A DNA stretch of 64,000 nt from NCBI GenBank assembly GCA_963665925.1, contig OY762511.1, positions 3,472,001 to 3,536,000 of the forward strand, written 5' to 3'. Source of the DNA: G963665925 sp963665925 (GTDB lineage: Bacteria; Bacillota; Clostridia; Peptostreptococcales; Acidaminobacteraceae). This document shows, one piece after another, positions 42,740 to 50,865 of the stretch (the stretch's first letter is position 1; the number at the start of each line of letters is the position of its first letter). Position numbers and translations under genes: made by a program. The notes under the pieces were generated by a model. That model did not search any database, was not told where the DNA came from, and saw nothing but the letters and a program-made list of their open reading frames with translations.

Positions 42740-43726
42740 ATGAAAAGATTTGCGGCATTATTATTATCGTTAGTTCTTGCGTCTGCAACACTTGCAGGAT
42801 GTACACCAGCTGGAGGCGGCTCATCGGAAGACAGCAGCGCTTCAGGCGGTCAGAACTACGTAACAGTTGCAACAGGGGGAAGTTCAGGTGCTTATTACGC
42901 GCTGGGCGGTACTGTTGCGAATCTTCTAAATGAAAACATCGACAATATGAATGCATCTGTTCAATCAACGGGCGCTTCAGCTGTTAACTCTACACTGCTA
43001 AACCAAGGCAAAGCTGAGTTAGCCTTCGCAATGAATGACGTTGTTAACTACGCTTATACTGGCACTGAGACATTCTCAGACAAGGAAGCAATGGATAATC
43101 TACGTGGTGTGGCTGCGCTTTACCCAAACTTCGTACAGCTGATTACACTGGATGACACAGGTATTCAAGAAGTCGCTGACCTAAGCGGCAAGCGTGTTGG
43201 CGTTGGTGCACCAGGCAGTGGTACGGAAGTTAATGCTAGACAGATTCTAATGGCACATGGCTTGAGCTATGATGATGTAGATGAGGACTTCCTATCCTAT
43301 GCTGAGGCAGTTGAACAGCTTAAAAACGGTGCTGTAGATGCGGCATTCCTGACTTCAGGCATTCCAAATTCAGCAATCATGGACCTTGCGACAACTAAAG
43401 ACGTTAAAATTGTACCGATCAGACAAGCGGCAGTAGATGGACTTGCAGCAGACTTCCCATTCTATACATCAGAAATGATTCCTGCTGGTACGTATGACAA
43501 CACTGAAGACGTTGAGACTGCAGCAGTTACAACACTTCTAGTGACAAGTGCCGACGTTAGCGAAGACCTGGTTTACGAAATGACTAAAACAATTTTCGAA
43601 AATCTGGATGCGCTTGGCCAAACACACTCTTCTGGCAAGAAAATCTCTCTTGAAAAAGTAAGAGTAGGTATGCCAATTCCACTGCATGCAGGTGCAGAGA
43701 AGTACTTCGAAGAACAAGGCAAGTAA
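42740..43726 (+). CDS. TAXI-family TRAP transporter solute-binding lipoprotein
   Basis: 328 residues with lipobox LAGC (Cys21) and a Ser/Gly linker. TAXI family marks are VATGGSSGAYYALGGTVANLLN (about 41-62), SVQSTGASAVNSTLLNQGKAELAF and GKRVGVGAPGSGTEVNARQIL. It captures a carboxylate such as glutamate, 2-oxoglutarate or a related acid outside the membrane; the ligand is not readable. The ATG at 42740 follows GGGGGAAG; 16 upstream in-frame codons are excluded. The permease gene follows after a hairpin. Confidence 0.92.
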   Translation: MKRFAALLLSLVLASATLAGCTPAGGGSSEDSSASGGQNYVTVATGGSSGAYYALGGTVANLLNENIDNMNASVQSTGASAVNSTLLNQGKAELAFAMNDVVNYAYTGTETFSDKEAMDNLRGVAALYPNFVQLITLDDTGIQEVADLSGKRVGVGAPGSGTEVNARQILMAHGLSYDDVDEDFLSYAEAVEQLKNGAVDAAFLTSGIPNSAIMDLATTKDVKIVPIRQAAVDGLAADFPFYTSEMIPAGTYDNTEDVETAAVTTLLVTSADVSEDLVYEMTKTIFENLDALGQTHSSGKKISLEKVRVGMPIPLHAGAEKYFEEQGK

Positions 43727-43749
43727 GCTTAGATGTCATGAATCAACTC

Positions 43750-43779
43750 AGGAGATTTTTGCAGCGGTAAAAATCTCCT
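43750..43779 (+). other. Hairpin between TAXI receptor and permease genes
   Basis: AGGAGATTTTT pairs perfectly with AAAAATCTCCT around an 8-base loop, then GTTT. It may be a leaky terminator or a 3' stabiliser giving more receptor than permease. Confidence 0.6.
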
Positions 43780-43825
43780 GTTTCACATAAATGTGAAGTT
43801 TCGTTGAAGATGTGAGGAGAAATAT

Positions 43826-45784
43826 ATGGAAAATACGAAAATGAAAGAAAGTGAAAAGATTGATCAGGCTGAACTGCTTGAACAATTTGACGTTGAATCA
43901 AGATTCAGGAGACTCTCAAGAAAAAGTGTCCCTGGTATGATTGTCTTCATAGCATGTGTTGGTCTAGCACTTTTTCATCTTTATACTGCGTGGACAGGTC
44001 CACTGGTAACCCTTATGCATAGAGCTGTCCATACGACAGTGGTTATGGCACTTATATTTGTTTTATATCCTTTCACTAAAAAGTCAGACAAGACAAAACC
44101 AAGTATTTTCGACTGGGTTTTTGCAGCACTCTCCCTGGTAACAGGCGGTTATATTGTATTGAATTATTCAGAACTGGTTACACGCGCAGGTATGCCTACA
44201 CAACCCGATATTATTATGGGCTTTATCATAATTGCACTTGTCCTTGAAGCGGGTAGAAGAATTGCCGGTAAGGAAATTGCAATCCTTGCAATCATCTTTA
44301 TGGCATACGCATATTTTGGTCCGCTTCTTCCGGGATTCATTTCTCATAGAGGCTACTCCCTGCCAGATATTGCGGAATATATGTACCTGACAACTGAAGG
44401 TGTTTTCGGGATAGCAATTGGTGTTTCATCGACCTACATATTCCTGTTTGTCCTCTTCGGTGCTTTTCTTGGCAAATCGGGCATGGGTCAGTTCTTCAAT
44501 GATCTAGCCATGGCCATTGCAGGAAGCGGCAAAGGTGGTCCAGCCAAGGTTGCTGTTGTTTCAAGTGGTCTTCTGGGTTCAATTAACGGCAGTGCGGTAG
44601 CAAATGTTGTTACAACAGGTGCTTTTACAATTCCGCTTATGAAGAAAATTGGCTATGAGCCTGAATTTGCTGGTGCAGTAGAGGCAACAGCTTCGTGTGG
44701 GGGTCAGATCCTGCCACCGGTAATGGGTGCAACAGCGTTCATCATGGCCGAGTACCTGGGTCTGCCATATATCAAAATTGCCGCAGTTGCGGTTGTTCCA
44801 GCCCTTCTTTATTACTTGGGTGTTATTACAATCATTCATCTGCGTGCTTCTAAAAAAGGTCTTGTGGGTCTCCCAAAAGACCAGCTACCAAAAGTCAGTG
44901 CGGTTATGAAAGAACGTGGACACCTTCTGATTCCACTGGTTGGTCTGCTTTATCTATTGATCAAGGGATATACGCCAATTTATGCAGCCTTCTATTCAAT
45001 TCTGCTTACAATAGGTGCGAGTGCCCTAAGAAAAGATACTCGAATGAGTTTCAATGACATTATCGATGCACTTGAAGAAGGAACGCGTACTGCCTTGGGC
45101 GTAGCCATGGCCTGTGCTACTGTCGGACTCATAATCGGAGTTGCTACTTTGACAGGTTTTGGTCTTAAACTGGCTGGCGCAATTCTATTCCTTGGAAAAG
45201 GAAACCTATTTGCAACACTCGTGCTTACAATGATTGCATGTATCGTACTTGGCATGGGACTGCCATCTATTCCAGCCTACATTATTACTGCAACGATGGC
45301 GGCACCGGCGCTTGCTGAGATGGGTATTCCGCCGCTGGTTTCACACATGTTTGTATTCTACTTTGGCATGCTTGCCAACCTGACCCCACCGGTAGCCCTT
45401 GCAGCATTTGCTGGAGCCGGTATAGCAGGAGGCAATACAACGCAAACGGGTATACAAGCTGTGAAAATTGCTCTAGCAGGATTCGTCGTTCCGTATATTT
45501 TCGCTTTCAACAACTCGCTCCTGCTGATTGATACGACTTTTGCAGAAGCATCTGTTGTTATAGTCACAGCAATCATCGGTGTATTCGCACTGGGCGTTGG
45601 TGTGGAAGGATATCTATTCAAAGCCACAAACCTAGTAGTCAGATTAATGTTCTTTGTATCTGCACTATGCTTGATCGTACCAGGTATCCAAACAGATATA
45701 ATCGGTATTGCTCTATTTGCAGTCCTTTGCTTCACTGAGAAAAAGGGAAGCAAAAGTAAAAATGCCGAAGCAGTAAACGTTTAA
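43826..45784 (+). CDS. TRAP transporter permease, fused small and large subunits
   Basis: 652 residues, with four N-terminal membrane helices (DctQ-like) fused to a DctM-like large subunit, the form that pairs with TAXI receptors. Typical blocks are FGAFLGKSGMGQFFNDLAMAIAG, SGLLGSINGSAVANVVTTGAFTIPLM and MGLPSIPAYIITATMAAPAL. Transport is driven by a sodium or proton gradient. Position behind the TAXI receptor and LytTR sites supports one regulated uptake system. A very stable terminator follows. Confidence 0.93.
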   Translation: MENTKMKESEKIDQAELLEQFDVESRFRRLSRKSVPGMIVFIACVGLALFHLYTAWTGPLVTLMHRAVHTTVVMALIFVLYPFTKKSDKTKPSIFDWVFAALSLVTGGYIVLNYSELVTRAGMPTQPDIIMGFIIIALVLEAGRRIAGKEIAILAIIFMAYAYFGPLLPGFISHRGYSLPDIAEYMYLTTEGVFGIAIGVSSTYIFLFVLFGAFLGKSGMGQFFNDLAMAIAGSGKGGPAKVAVVSSGLLGSINGSAVANVVTTGAFTIPLMKKIGYEPEFAGAVEATASCGGQILPPVMGATAFIMAEYLGLPYIKIAAVAVVPALLYYLGVITIIHLRASKKGLVGLPKDQLPKVSAVMKERGHLLIPLVGLLYLLIKGYTPIYAAFYSILLTIGASALRKDTRMSFNDIIDALEEGTRTALGVAMACATVGLIIGVATLTGFGLKLAGAILFLGKGNLFATLVLTMIACIVLGMGLPSIPAYIITATMAAPALAEMGIPPLVSHMFVFYFGMLANLTPPVALAAFAGAGIAGGNTTQTGIQAVKIALAGFVVPYIFAFNNSLLLIDTTFAEASVVIVTAIIGVFALGVGVEGYLFKATNLVVRLMFFVSALCLIVPGIQTDIIGIALFAVLCFTEKKGSKSKNAEAVNV

Positions 45785-45795
45785 TTTTTCTCCCT

Positions 45796-45846
45796 AACAT
45801 AAGGAAAAGAGAGGTGACTTTAGGTCATCTCTCTTTTCCTTATGTT
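45796..45846 (+). terminator. Long terminator hairpin after the TRAP permease
   Basis: A stem of about 23 bp (AACATAAGGAAAAGAGAGG with CTCTCTTTTCCTTATGTT, one G-T pair) has a short TTTAG loop. The repeat element begins one base later, so no clean U-tract remains on the plus strand beyond the internal TTTT. Confidence 0.7.
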
Positions 45847-45847
45847 C

Positions 45848-45968
45848 AGACTGTTGACAAACTCCGAAATCCTGTGTTGCTGGATGAAATCCACTTTAGT
45901 CACGTACGGGAGTACGCTCCTAGAGCGGATTTCATCCGCGCCTGGACTTTCGAAGTTTTCAACAGTCT
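45848..45968. repeat. Palindromic dispersed element, copy 2 (121 bp, inverted relative to copy 1)
   Basis: Read on the minus strand it matches copy 1 across its length (GAAAACTTCGAAAG, CGCTCTAGGAGCGTACTC, CGTACGTGACT, CAGGATTTCGGAGTTT). The inner arms are GGATGAAAT and ATTTCATCC. They differ from copy 1 (GGATGTAAT/ATTACATCC) by paired changes. Outer arms read AGACTGTTGA on both sides, against AGACTGYAGA on both sides in copy 1. It abuts the terminator of the TRAP operon. The rest of the 45785-46123 gap holds only terminators. Confidence 0.82.
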
Positions 45969-46043
45969 GGATTTTGTTGACATGAGTTATGTTTGAAGAA
46001 AGTTTGTAATACTGATTACGAATTACGTTTTCAAGTTAAAGCA

Positions 46044-46096
46044 CAAAAAAAAAAGCGCTTGAGTTTACATAAAAACATTACGTAAACTCAAGCGCT
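46044..46096 (-). terminator. Terminator of the minus-strand DUF1850 gene
   Basis: On the minus strand a perfect 15-bp stem (AGCGCTTGAGTTTAC / GTAAACTCAAGCGCT) is followed by a run of about ten T. Confidence 0.9.
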
Positions 46097-46123
46097 GTCT
46101 ATTATGATTTCTATAAGAAGCTT

Positions 46124-46633
46124 TTAATCAAATGCATGTTTCAGAATATCGAACGTCGATAAATTCTTGATGGAAAACTCCACGCCATGATCAAGTGGGA
46201 TGGTCTCATATAAATAGTATGTTTTCCCGTTTACATTGAGTGTGTGCTTTGCAATATCAGATATGCCATAGACGAGGTAGGGCATGGGCTGATTTATCTC
46301 CTCAAAGGCAATATAGCCGTCCTTTGTCTCAACACGCTTGCCTGCACTGTCCGGAACACCCGCACCAAAAGCTTTAAACCGTGTACTGTCCAGAATAATT
46401 TCATAGTCCGAATCAATACGAAATATTTCTTCCCAGGGTTCCAGTTCAACGGAGTGTATCCACCGCATGACGAAAGTGTCGCCCGTATGGATAGGGATGC
46501 GTTCATAGACGGTTTGGGTTCGCTGATCGGTGAGAACCAGATAATGGGATGATCTTAATCCTATAAGGAGTATAATAGCCACCAGGGCCAAGTGTCTCAC
46601 ATCTAGGTATTTCTTTATTGTGTCCAGTTTCAT
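46124..46633 (-). CDS. DUF1850 protein
   Basis: 169 residues. One N-terminal membrane segment (about 16-32) precedes a beta-rich extracytoplasmic domain with the DUF1850 pattern FVMRWIHSVELEPWEEIFRI (about 59-78) and FKAFGAGVPDSAGK. DUF1850 genes commonly neighbour TAXI-TRAP transporters. Here it lies beyond them and on the opposite strand, so it is not co-transcribed. The ATG at 46633 follows TTGGAG; a GTG or ATG four codons earlier is less likely. Role unknown. Confidence 0.85.
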   Translation of the reverse strand: MKLDTIKKYLDVRHLALVAIILLIGLRSSHYLVLTDQRTQTVYERIPIHTGDTFVMRWIHSVELEPWEEIFRIDSDYEIILDSTRFKAFGAGVPDSAGKRVETKDGYIAFEEINQPMPYLVYGISDIAKHTLNVNGKTYYLYETIPLDHGVEFSIKNLSTFDILKHAFD

Positions 46634-46700
46634 AACGGGCTCCAAATTCTGAATAAACGAATAATTCCGTGTACAAGTTCATTGAAAAATTAATTTCATA

Positions 46701-47846
46701 TCAGTCTGTTGAATGGGCAAGCAGGGTGTAGTAGAGCTCTTGTACGCCCTTCCACCAGTTTACATCTTCTGCATAACGTTTGTTAAGCCATTTAAAAGGA
46801 TTTGAACCAGCTGGTCGCGCGTCCAGAATGGCACGAATGGTGCCGGCAGCAACTTCGCATGAATCCTTCAAATCTGTGTTGTAATGGGTCCAGCTCGAAT
46901 AAACGTTAAATGGATTGTTGAGAATCTTGTTGGCATAAGGGTTGTCTCTTGGAACAAATCCCTGTTCCTGACCTATGATTGCCAGTAGCAAGAGAGGGTG
47001 GACATCGTATTCCAGGCCGACAGATTCAATGACAGACAAGTAAGACGCATCCGTAAAAGCAGAATTTCTCGAGTGAAGATACTCGACTATTTGGGGGTAA
47101 TTGATTTCACTGTAGCAAAGAAATGAAGGGAACCCGCCCTTGTCCCTGTTATGGATTTCCTGAACAATCTCATGGAGCTTGATTTGTGAGGGCATGTCGG
47201 AAAGTAGGACTGTATTGGCGTGGATAAAGCTGACGCCTTTGTAGTTGTTTTCACTAGATGTTATATTATGGATTATAGTGGTAACCGGTATGAGTAAAAT
47301 GAAAGCGGTCATAATCATAAGCAGACTATGATACTTCTTTTGTACTATTTTTGAGAAAAAGCTTGATATATAGCTATTAATATTAGTAAAATATTTCGAT
47401 ATAAGGGTCTTGGAATCAGCATCCTCGGTTGTTTCAATAAACGTCAAATCGCATTCAGGATCTACCTGAGTGAATATATCCATAAGCTGGGTATTGTCGA
47501 CCGGATGGCTCGTATAGGTTTCAAACCACTCTGCGAGGTAAGAAAAAGTCTCGCTTTGTATGAGCCCAGAGTGAACAATGCCGCTGATTAAATCTCTTTG
47601 AGAAACATTCAGGGTGTTTTGTTCAATGGAAAGTCTATAAATGGACATTCTGACTTCGGTCTTTTGAATATCTGACAAACCTTCCAAATATGCATTCAGT
47701 TCATCGTTTAGAGACTGAGACAAAAGTCTTGCTCTATATTTTGCATCGGCTGTAGGATGATTTCTTCTAATATTGCGTTTGATATTGAGGATTATCTCGT
47801 CGTTAAGAATGATTTTCTGATCAAGACTTTGAAGGATTTCTTCCAT
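46701..47846 (-). CDS. Membrane-anchored lysozyme-like (glucosaminidase-type) protein
   Basis: 381 residues. The first ~170 are polar and helical, without a signal peptide. One membrane segment lies at about 175-195. The outer part resembles a glucosaminidase/lysozyme fold: LLLAIIGQEQGFVPRDN (candidate catalytic Glu in GQEQ), NPFNVYSSW, CEVAAGTIRAIL and NPFKWLNKRYAEDVNWWKGV. It would trim peptidoglycan outside while its N-terminus senses or binds something in the cytoplasm. The N-terminal domain is unknown. The gene is 67 bases upstream of the DUF1850 gene and may share its transcript. Confidence 0.72.
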   Translation of the reverse strand: MEEILQSLDQKIILNDEIILNIKRNIRRNHPTADAKYRARLLSQSLNDELNAYLEGLSDIQKTEVRMSIYRLSIEQNTLNVSQRDLISGIVHSGLIQSETFSYLAEWFETYTSHPVDNTQLMDIFTQVDPECDLTFIETTEDADSKTLISKYFTNINSYISSFFSKIVQKKYHSLLMIMTAFILLIPVTTIIHNITSSENNYKGVSFIHANTVLLSDMPSQIKLHEIVQEIHNRDKGGFPSFLCYSEINYPQIVEYLHSRNSAFTDASYLSVIESVGLEYDVHPLLLLAIIGQEQGFVPRDNPYANKILNNPFNVYSSWTHYNTDLKDSCEVAAGTIRAILDARPAGSNPFKWLNKRYAEDVNWWKGVQELYYTLLAHSTD

Positions 47847-47977
47847 TCAATTGGCCTCCCTGATAATCTACGTATATCATAACAAATTTTTATTGGAAAT
47901 ATCCATAAAAATCAATTTATTTCTACTCATAAATATGGTAAAATAGGACTAACCTACTATAGGTAGCCGGAAAAGAT

Positions 47978-48850
47978 GTGAATATTATGATTATTGATGC
48001 AAAGACAAAAGGACTAGGCCTGATTGGGCATCCCGTAGAACATTCATTTTCTCCAGCAATTCACAATGCAATAAGCAAATCATTAGGTCTTAACTATGTT
48101 TACACCGCACATGATGTTCATCCTGAACAGGTTGAACAGGCCATACTTGGACTAGATGCCCTTGGATACAAAGGGACAAATGTAACAGTGCCGCACAAGA
48201 CTGCAGTCATAGAAACATTGACTGAACTAACAGAGGAAGCGAAACTGATTGGTGCTGTAAACACAATTCTGTTCGACAATGGCAAGCGTATAGGGTATAA
48301 TACTGATTGTTACGGTTTCGCAAAAATGCTAGACGACGAGGGTGTAACACTAAGTGGTAAAAAAGTCCTAATCCTTGGAACCGGCGGGGCATCAAGAGCT
48401 GTCGTTGCGGCATGTGTCATGCATAATGCAGATACTATTTACATATGTTCAAGGGAAGCTGAAAAATCAAAAGGTTATCTTGAAACCTTTGATAAGAGCA
48501 GTGATACAGTGAACAATTGGCATGCAACAGCTTATGATGAGCTTGATGAAATCGTTAAAAATGTTGAATTTGACATTGTTATAAACTCCACGCCGCTGGG
48601 CATGCATCCGAATACAGGTGTATCGCCTGTGAATGTGGAACTTTTCAAAAAAGAATGTGTTCTTGTAGATTTGATTTACAATCCTGCAGTGACAGAATTC
48701 CTGCTTCTTGGTGAAAAGAGAGGCATGAAAACGGTCAATGGTCTTGGAATGCTCATTCACCAAGCACTTGAAGCTTACCGAATTTGGACAGGTGAGACAC
48801 AAAGTGCACAGTTCGTTAGAAACGCTCTTGAAAAACAGGGCGTAATATAA
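47978..48850 (+). CDS. aroE: Shikimate dehydrogenase
   Basis: 290 residues. Substrate motif GHPVEHSFSPAIHN (about 17-30) with Ser pair, catalytic Lys-Asp in NVTVPHKTAVI and YNTDCYGFAK, and the NADP loop GTGGASRAV are all present. It makes shikimate in the chorismate pathway. The GTG at 47978 lies 6 bases after GGAAAAG; the ATG at 47987 has no good SD. aroK and aroQ appear beyond the pilus genes 13-15 kb downstream. Confidence 0.93.
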   Translation: MNIMIIDAKTKGLGLIGHPVEHSFSPAIHNAISKSLGLNYVYTAHDVHPEQVEQAILGLDALGYKGTNVTVPHKTAVIETLTELTEEAKLIGAVNTILFDNGKRIGYNTDCYGFAKMLDDEGVTLSGKKVLILGTGGASRAVVAACVMHNADTIYICSREAEKSKGYLETFDKSSDTVNNWHATAYDELDEIVKNVEFDIVINSTPLGMHPNTGVSPVNVELFKKECVLVDLIYNPAVTEFLLLGEKRGMKTVNGLGMLIHQALEAYRIWTGETQSAQFVRNALEKQGVI

Positions 48851-48918
48851 AGCTAAAAATTAGAATCATATGAAGTACAGCTATAATTGGACGCCTTATG
48901 CTGTATGGATGAAGTGGC

Positions 48919-48958
48919 GTAACCGGCTAATCTTATGAGATTAAGCCGGTTTTTTTAT
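48919..48958 (+). terminator. Terminator after aroE
   Basis: AACCGGCTAATCT pairs with AGATTAAGCCGGTT (one bulge) followed by TTTTTTT. The remaining ~190 bases before pilB are AT-rich; no c-di-GMP riboswitch core was recognised there by eye. Confidence 0.82.
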
Positions 48959-49151
48959 TTGTGAATACGTTTTTCAAATACGAAAATCGTAGCACTGTAC
49001 AAAATTGTAAAATATATAATTTTATTGTTAATTTTCCTTTAAAGAAGAACTGACTTGAGAGGATTAGTGCCCGTTCATGAAGAATTACTAATAGGTGCAG
49101 TACGTTAGAATTTAAGCGATATATTTGAGATCTAATTTCAGGAGTGATTTT

Positions 49152-50840
49152 ATGAAACAACGAGAATCGTTCCGGCTTGGTGACTTACTTGTCAAAGTTG
49201 GAGCAATAACAGAAGAACAGCTAAAATTTGCTCTTGAACTTCAAAAAGAGAAGCGCAGAAAACTCGGCGATGTGCTTCAGGAGCTAGAGTTTGTAACTGA
49301 AAAACAGATTATTGAAGCGCTGGAGTTCCAGCTCGGCATACCGCAAGTCGATCTTGAAAAGTACTATATAGATCCAGAAATTCCGCGACTTGTTTCTGAA
49401 GACTTTGCCAGAAAAAATAAGCTGATTCCTATTAAAAAGCAGGGCATGGTACTTCATGTAGCCATGTCAGATCCTCTAAATATCATTGTAATCAACGATC
49501 TTGAAATAGTTACTGGGTTTCAGGTAGAACCACGAATTGCAACAGAAAAGGATATCAACGCCGCAATCAATACATATTTCAGCAAGCAATCTGCTGAAGA
49601 AGCGGTTGAAGAGTTTACCAAAGAATTCGAAGTGACTGAAGATGAAATCGATCAGAATCTTCTTAGAGAAATAAACAAAGCCCCTGTTGTTCGTCTGGTC
49701 AACACAATTATTGTTCAGGCAGCTCAGTCAAGGGCCAGTGATATTCACATTGAACCCCAGGAAGAATCACTCAGAATACGTTTTAGAGTCGATGGAGACC
49801 TTCAGGAGGTTATGCGTCCTGCAAAACAGACTCACGGCGCAATCATTACACGTATTAAGATAATGGCTAAAATGAATATTGCTGAACGCAGAATTCCTCA
49901 AGATGGACGTATAGAACTTGAAGTTCAAGGCCGCGACCTGGACTTGCGTGTATCGACAATACCAACTATTTATGGGGAAAAAGTAGTTATACGTATGCTT
50001 GACCGAAGTAATTTCCTGAGAACTGTGTCAGAACTTGGACTTAACGAACATGAAAAGGACCAGTTCAAAGAGATTACAAAGAGTCAGAATGGCATGATCC
50101 TAGTAACGGGCCCTACAGGTTCAGGTAAGTCGACAACGGTGTATGCTCTACTATCTGAACTCAATGATTCAAAAAAGAACGTCATTACGGTTGAAGACCC
50201 TGTTGAGTACAGGATGAAGGGCGTAGTCCAGTCTCAGGTTAACCACAAGGCTGGCTTTGACTTTGCAACTGGGCTCAAATCCATGCTGCGTCAAGACCCG
50301 GATGTCATCATGGTGGGGGAAATTCGTGACACAGAAACAGCTGAAATAGCTGTACGAGCTGGGGTTACAGGTCACTTGGTTCTATCAACACTGCATACCA
50401 ACAGTGCTGCTCAGACAGTCAATCGACTGATTGATATGGATGTGGAAAGATATCTTCTAGCTTCATCGATTGTGGCTATTATCGCTCAGACACTCGTTAA
50501 AAAGATTTGTCCTAATTGCTCACTGCCATATATACCAGATGCCAATGATTTGGAAATTCTCGGTTTCAATGCCGATGCGGACATCGAACTCCACAAGGGT
50601 ACAGGATGCTCTGTATGCAAGCACACTGGATATTTGGGCAGAACCGCAGTTTATGAGATCATGAAACTGGATTCACCTGCAAGAAACATCATTCTTGAAC
50701 ACAGCAATCCAGAAGAGCTTAGAACATACATGCGTAAAATTGGAATGAAGACCCTTCAAGAGAATTGCAGAGAAATGGTTCTCAGAGGCGAGACGACCTT
50801 GGAGGAACTGCTAAGAATTTCATACTCATTAGAAGGTTAA
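49152..50840 (+). CDS. pilB: Type IV pilus assembly ATPase PilB/GspE
   Basis: 562 residues. An N-terminal MshEN/GspE-II domain (LGDLLVKVGAITEEQLKFALE) precedes the ATPase. Motifs are Walker A GPTGSGKSTT (about 325), Asp box VITVEDPVEY, Walker B DPDVIMVGEIRD and His box HLVLSTLHTN. The zinc tetracysteine is split as CPNC and CSVC. MshEN domains in relatives bind c-di-GMP; the repeat here is a candidate. It powers pilus extension. SD is AGGAGTG. Confidence 0.94.
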   Translation: MKQRESFRLGDLLVKVGAITEEQLKFALELQKEKRRKLGDVLQELEFVTEKQIIEALEFQLGIPQVDLEKYYIDPEIPRLVSEDFARKNKLIPIKKQGMVLHVAMSDPLNIIVINDLEIVTGFQVEPRIATEKDINAAINTYFSKQSAEEAVEEFTKEFEVTEDEIDQNLLREINKAPVVRLVNTIIVQAAQSRASDIHIEPQEESLRIRFRVDGDLQEVMRPAKQTHGAIITRIKIMAKMNIAERRIPQDGRIELEVQGRDLDLRVSTIPTIYGEKVVIRMLDRSNFLRTVSELGLNEHEKDQFKEITKSQNGMILVTGPTGSGKSTTVYALLSELNDSKKNVITVEDPVEYRMKGVVQSQVNHKAGFDFATGLKSMLRQDPDVIMVGEIRDTETAEIAVRAGVTGHLVLSTLHTNSAAQTVNRLIDMDVERYLLASSIVAIIAQTLVKKICPNCSLPYIPDANDLEILGFNADADIELHKGTGCSVCKHTGYLGRTAVYEIMKLDSPARNIILEHSNPEELRTYMRKIGMKTLQENCREMVLRGETTLEELLRISYSLEG

Positions 50841-50865
50841 ATATGTTAATTCAAGGGGGCACTTC

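Noticed and set aside
45814..45996. Open frame across the second palindromic element
   Set aside because: It lies inside a terminator and the repeat; copy 1 does not keep a matching frame.
48958..49151. c-di-GMP riboswitch upstream of pilB
   Set aside because: Such switches precede some clostridial pilus operons, but neither the GEMM-I core nor a clear class II core is visible here. A covariance-model search would settle it.
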